NCBI RefSeq assembly: GCF_010500245.1
Contig: NZ_JAAGOX010000004.1
Span: forward strand, 62,001 to 126,000
From: Ruegeria sp. PrR005
GTDB taxonomy: Bacteria; Pseudomonadota; Alphaproteobacteria; Rhodobacterales; Rhodobacteraceae
Direction: 5' to 3'
DNA: 64,000 bases
The notes beneath the pieces are model-generated. The model was not told the DNA's origin, made no database searches, and worked only from the letters and a program-made list of their open reading frames with translations. Position numbers and translations under genes: made by a program. Shown in pieces: positions 63,297 to 64,000 of this stretch. The first letter of the stretch is position 1. Each line of letters begins with the position of its first letter.

Positions 63297-64000
63297 CTTC
63301 CCACTCTCCCACCGCGGCGTCGATCAGACTTGCCGACACGGCATAGTTTTCCTCCAGCGCGGCGGCCAACTGATCAATCGTTTCAAATCCGGTACTGCGA
63401 CACAGGAAGGCCGCCCCGCCTTCACCCATGTTTTCGGGCGAAATCACCGAACCGGAAAGCAATCGTGCCGCTGTCTGTACCGACCAGAATAGATCGTATG
63501 CCTGCCGGAGAGACTGTGCATCTGCGACCTCCAGCCAACCGGCAGCGACCGCGGCGCCGAGACCCGAGGCCACGTCGCACGCGGCACTTCCGGCAAGCAA
63601 GGCGCCCGCCTGGGCGACCAGTTCGATGTCCAGCATCCGCCCCGGCCCGGTCTTTGCATCCCATAGACCCGATGGCACCTTGGCTGCCGCCAGCCTGGCG
63701 CGCATGTCGGCTATTTCCCGCAATACCTGGTCCTGTTCCGAGCGATGCGACAACAGCTCTTGCCGGAAGGTTTCGATATCAACGGCCAGTTCCCGGTTCC
63801 CAGCCACCGGACGGGCGCGCGTCAGCGCCAGATGCTCCCAGACCCAGGCCTCGCTCTGCTGATAGGCAGTGAAACTGGCCCAACTCGTGGCAACCGGACC
63901 CTGATTCCCCGAAGGTCTGAGGCGCATGTCCACCTCATAGAGTTTTCCCTGCGACATCGGCGCGGTCAGCGCGGTGATCAGGGCCTGCGTCAGGCGGGCA
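63280..64000 (-). CDS. glnE: Glutamine synthetase adenylyltransferase/adenylyl-removing enzyme, C-terminal part
   Basis: The frame is open to the window edge; about 240 C-terminal residues are present and the start lies beyond base 64000. It carries the second nucleotidyltransferase domain end (YEVDMRLRPSGNQGPVATS, with the Asp of the catalytic pair), then AYQQSEAWVWEHLALTRARPVAG and the helical GlnE tail with GPGRMLDIELVAQAG. GlnE adenylylates or deadenylylates glutamine synthetase according to nitrogen status. Confidence 0.93.
   Translation of the reverse strand, partial: ARLTQALITALTAPMSQGKLYEVDMRLRPSGNQGPVATSWASFTAYQQSEAWVWEHLALTRARPVAGNRELAVDIETFRQELLSHRSEQDQVLREIADMRARLAAAKVPSGLWDAKTGPGRMLDIELVAQAGALLAGSAACDVASGLGAAVAAGWLEVADAQSLRQAYDLFWSVQTAARLLSGSVISPENMGEGGAAFLCRSTGFETIDQLAAALEENYAVSASLIDAAVGEWEDAKDG

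Overview
The window is about 64 kb of high-GC, gene-dense bacterial chromosome. Gene order and protein sequences point to an alphaproteobacterium of the Rhodobacterales, Roseobacter group, close to Ruegeria. The indicators are surA-pdxA-rsmA, yceD-rpmF-plsX-fabH-ihfA-merR, argS-SPOR-nagZ-scpA-scpB, a PIN/RNA-methyltransferase pair next to glnE, a two-domain dCTP deaminase and a zinc-finger-less DksA. I see no prophage, transposase, CRISPR array or rRNA operon. Most of the window is core housekeeping sequence.

Layout. 0-2.3 kb: surA (partial), pdxA, rsmA. 2.3-3.9 kb: an MttB-family methyltransferase. 4-7 kb: DUF4167 protein, prmC, prfA. 7-11.6 kb: DUF1499 protein, two coupled agmatinase-family ureohydrolases, an M20 amidohydrolase and divergent mazG. 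11.7-14.7 kb: nucleoside hydrolase, GrpB, GNAT, HAD dehalogenase and ABM protein. 14.8-18.7 kb: eno, DMT exporter, ACT protein, small secreted protein and Fur/Mur regulator. 19-30 kb: DEAD helicase, DUF1330, endonuclease-like protein, DMT exporter, SelO, cupin, desaturase, anmK, tyrS, acyltransferase-like protein and SDR. 30-33.4 kb: ABC-F ATPase, aminolipid N-acyltransferase (GlsB/OlsB type) and BamE. 33.4-39 kb: the lipid/ribosome/IHF operon, tRNA-Pro(GGG) and dCTP deaminase. 39-46 kb: scpB, scpA, nagZ, SPOR protein, argS, dgt and an A-type Fe-S carrier. 46-49 kb: an unusual three-gene set of a 21-residue-repeat Cys protein, an uncharacterised helical protein and a DMT exporter, preceded by an AT-rich spacer with two perfect DnaA boxes. 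49-55.7 kb: exonuclease III, FAD monooxygenase, dksA, MoxR ATPase, DUF2927 lipoprotein, small membrane protein and VWA protein. 55.7-56.6 kb: a degraded stretch with a remnant of a second VWA gene. 56.6-64 kb: DUF3604 protein, M48 protease, luciferase-like oxidoreductase, PIN protein, RNA methyltransferase, lipoprotein and glnE (partial).

Three signals stand out. First, the 46.2-48.7 kb operon encodes a 139-residue protein built of six repeats of about 21 residues. The four inner repeats carry STSC and the two outer ones carry SSGS. It is followed by an unknown protein translationally coupled to an exporter, so it may be a peptide or secreted-protein system. Second, a family of intergenic elements at 11-28 kb sits directly after stop codons. 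Each has a conserved head, a GGGGGC-AGC-GCCCCC hairpin and a second hairpin whose two arms change together between copies. One copy is stranded, which suggests that a roughly 0.7 kb segment with the DUF1330 gene was inserted. Third, the OlsB-like acyltransferase gene lacks an adjacent olsA and has a candidate PHO box, which fits a phosphate-regulated glutamine-lipid synthase (GlsB).
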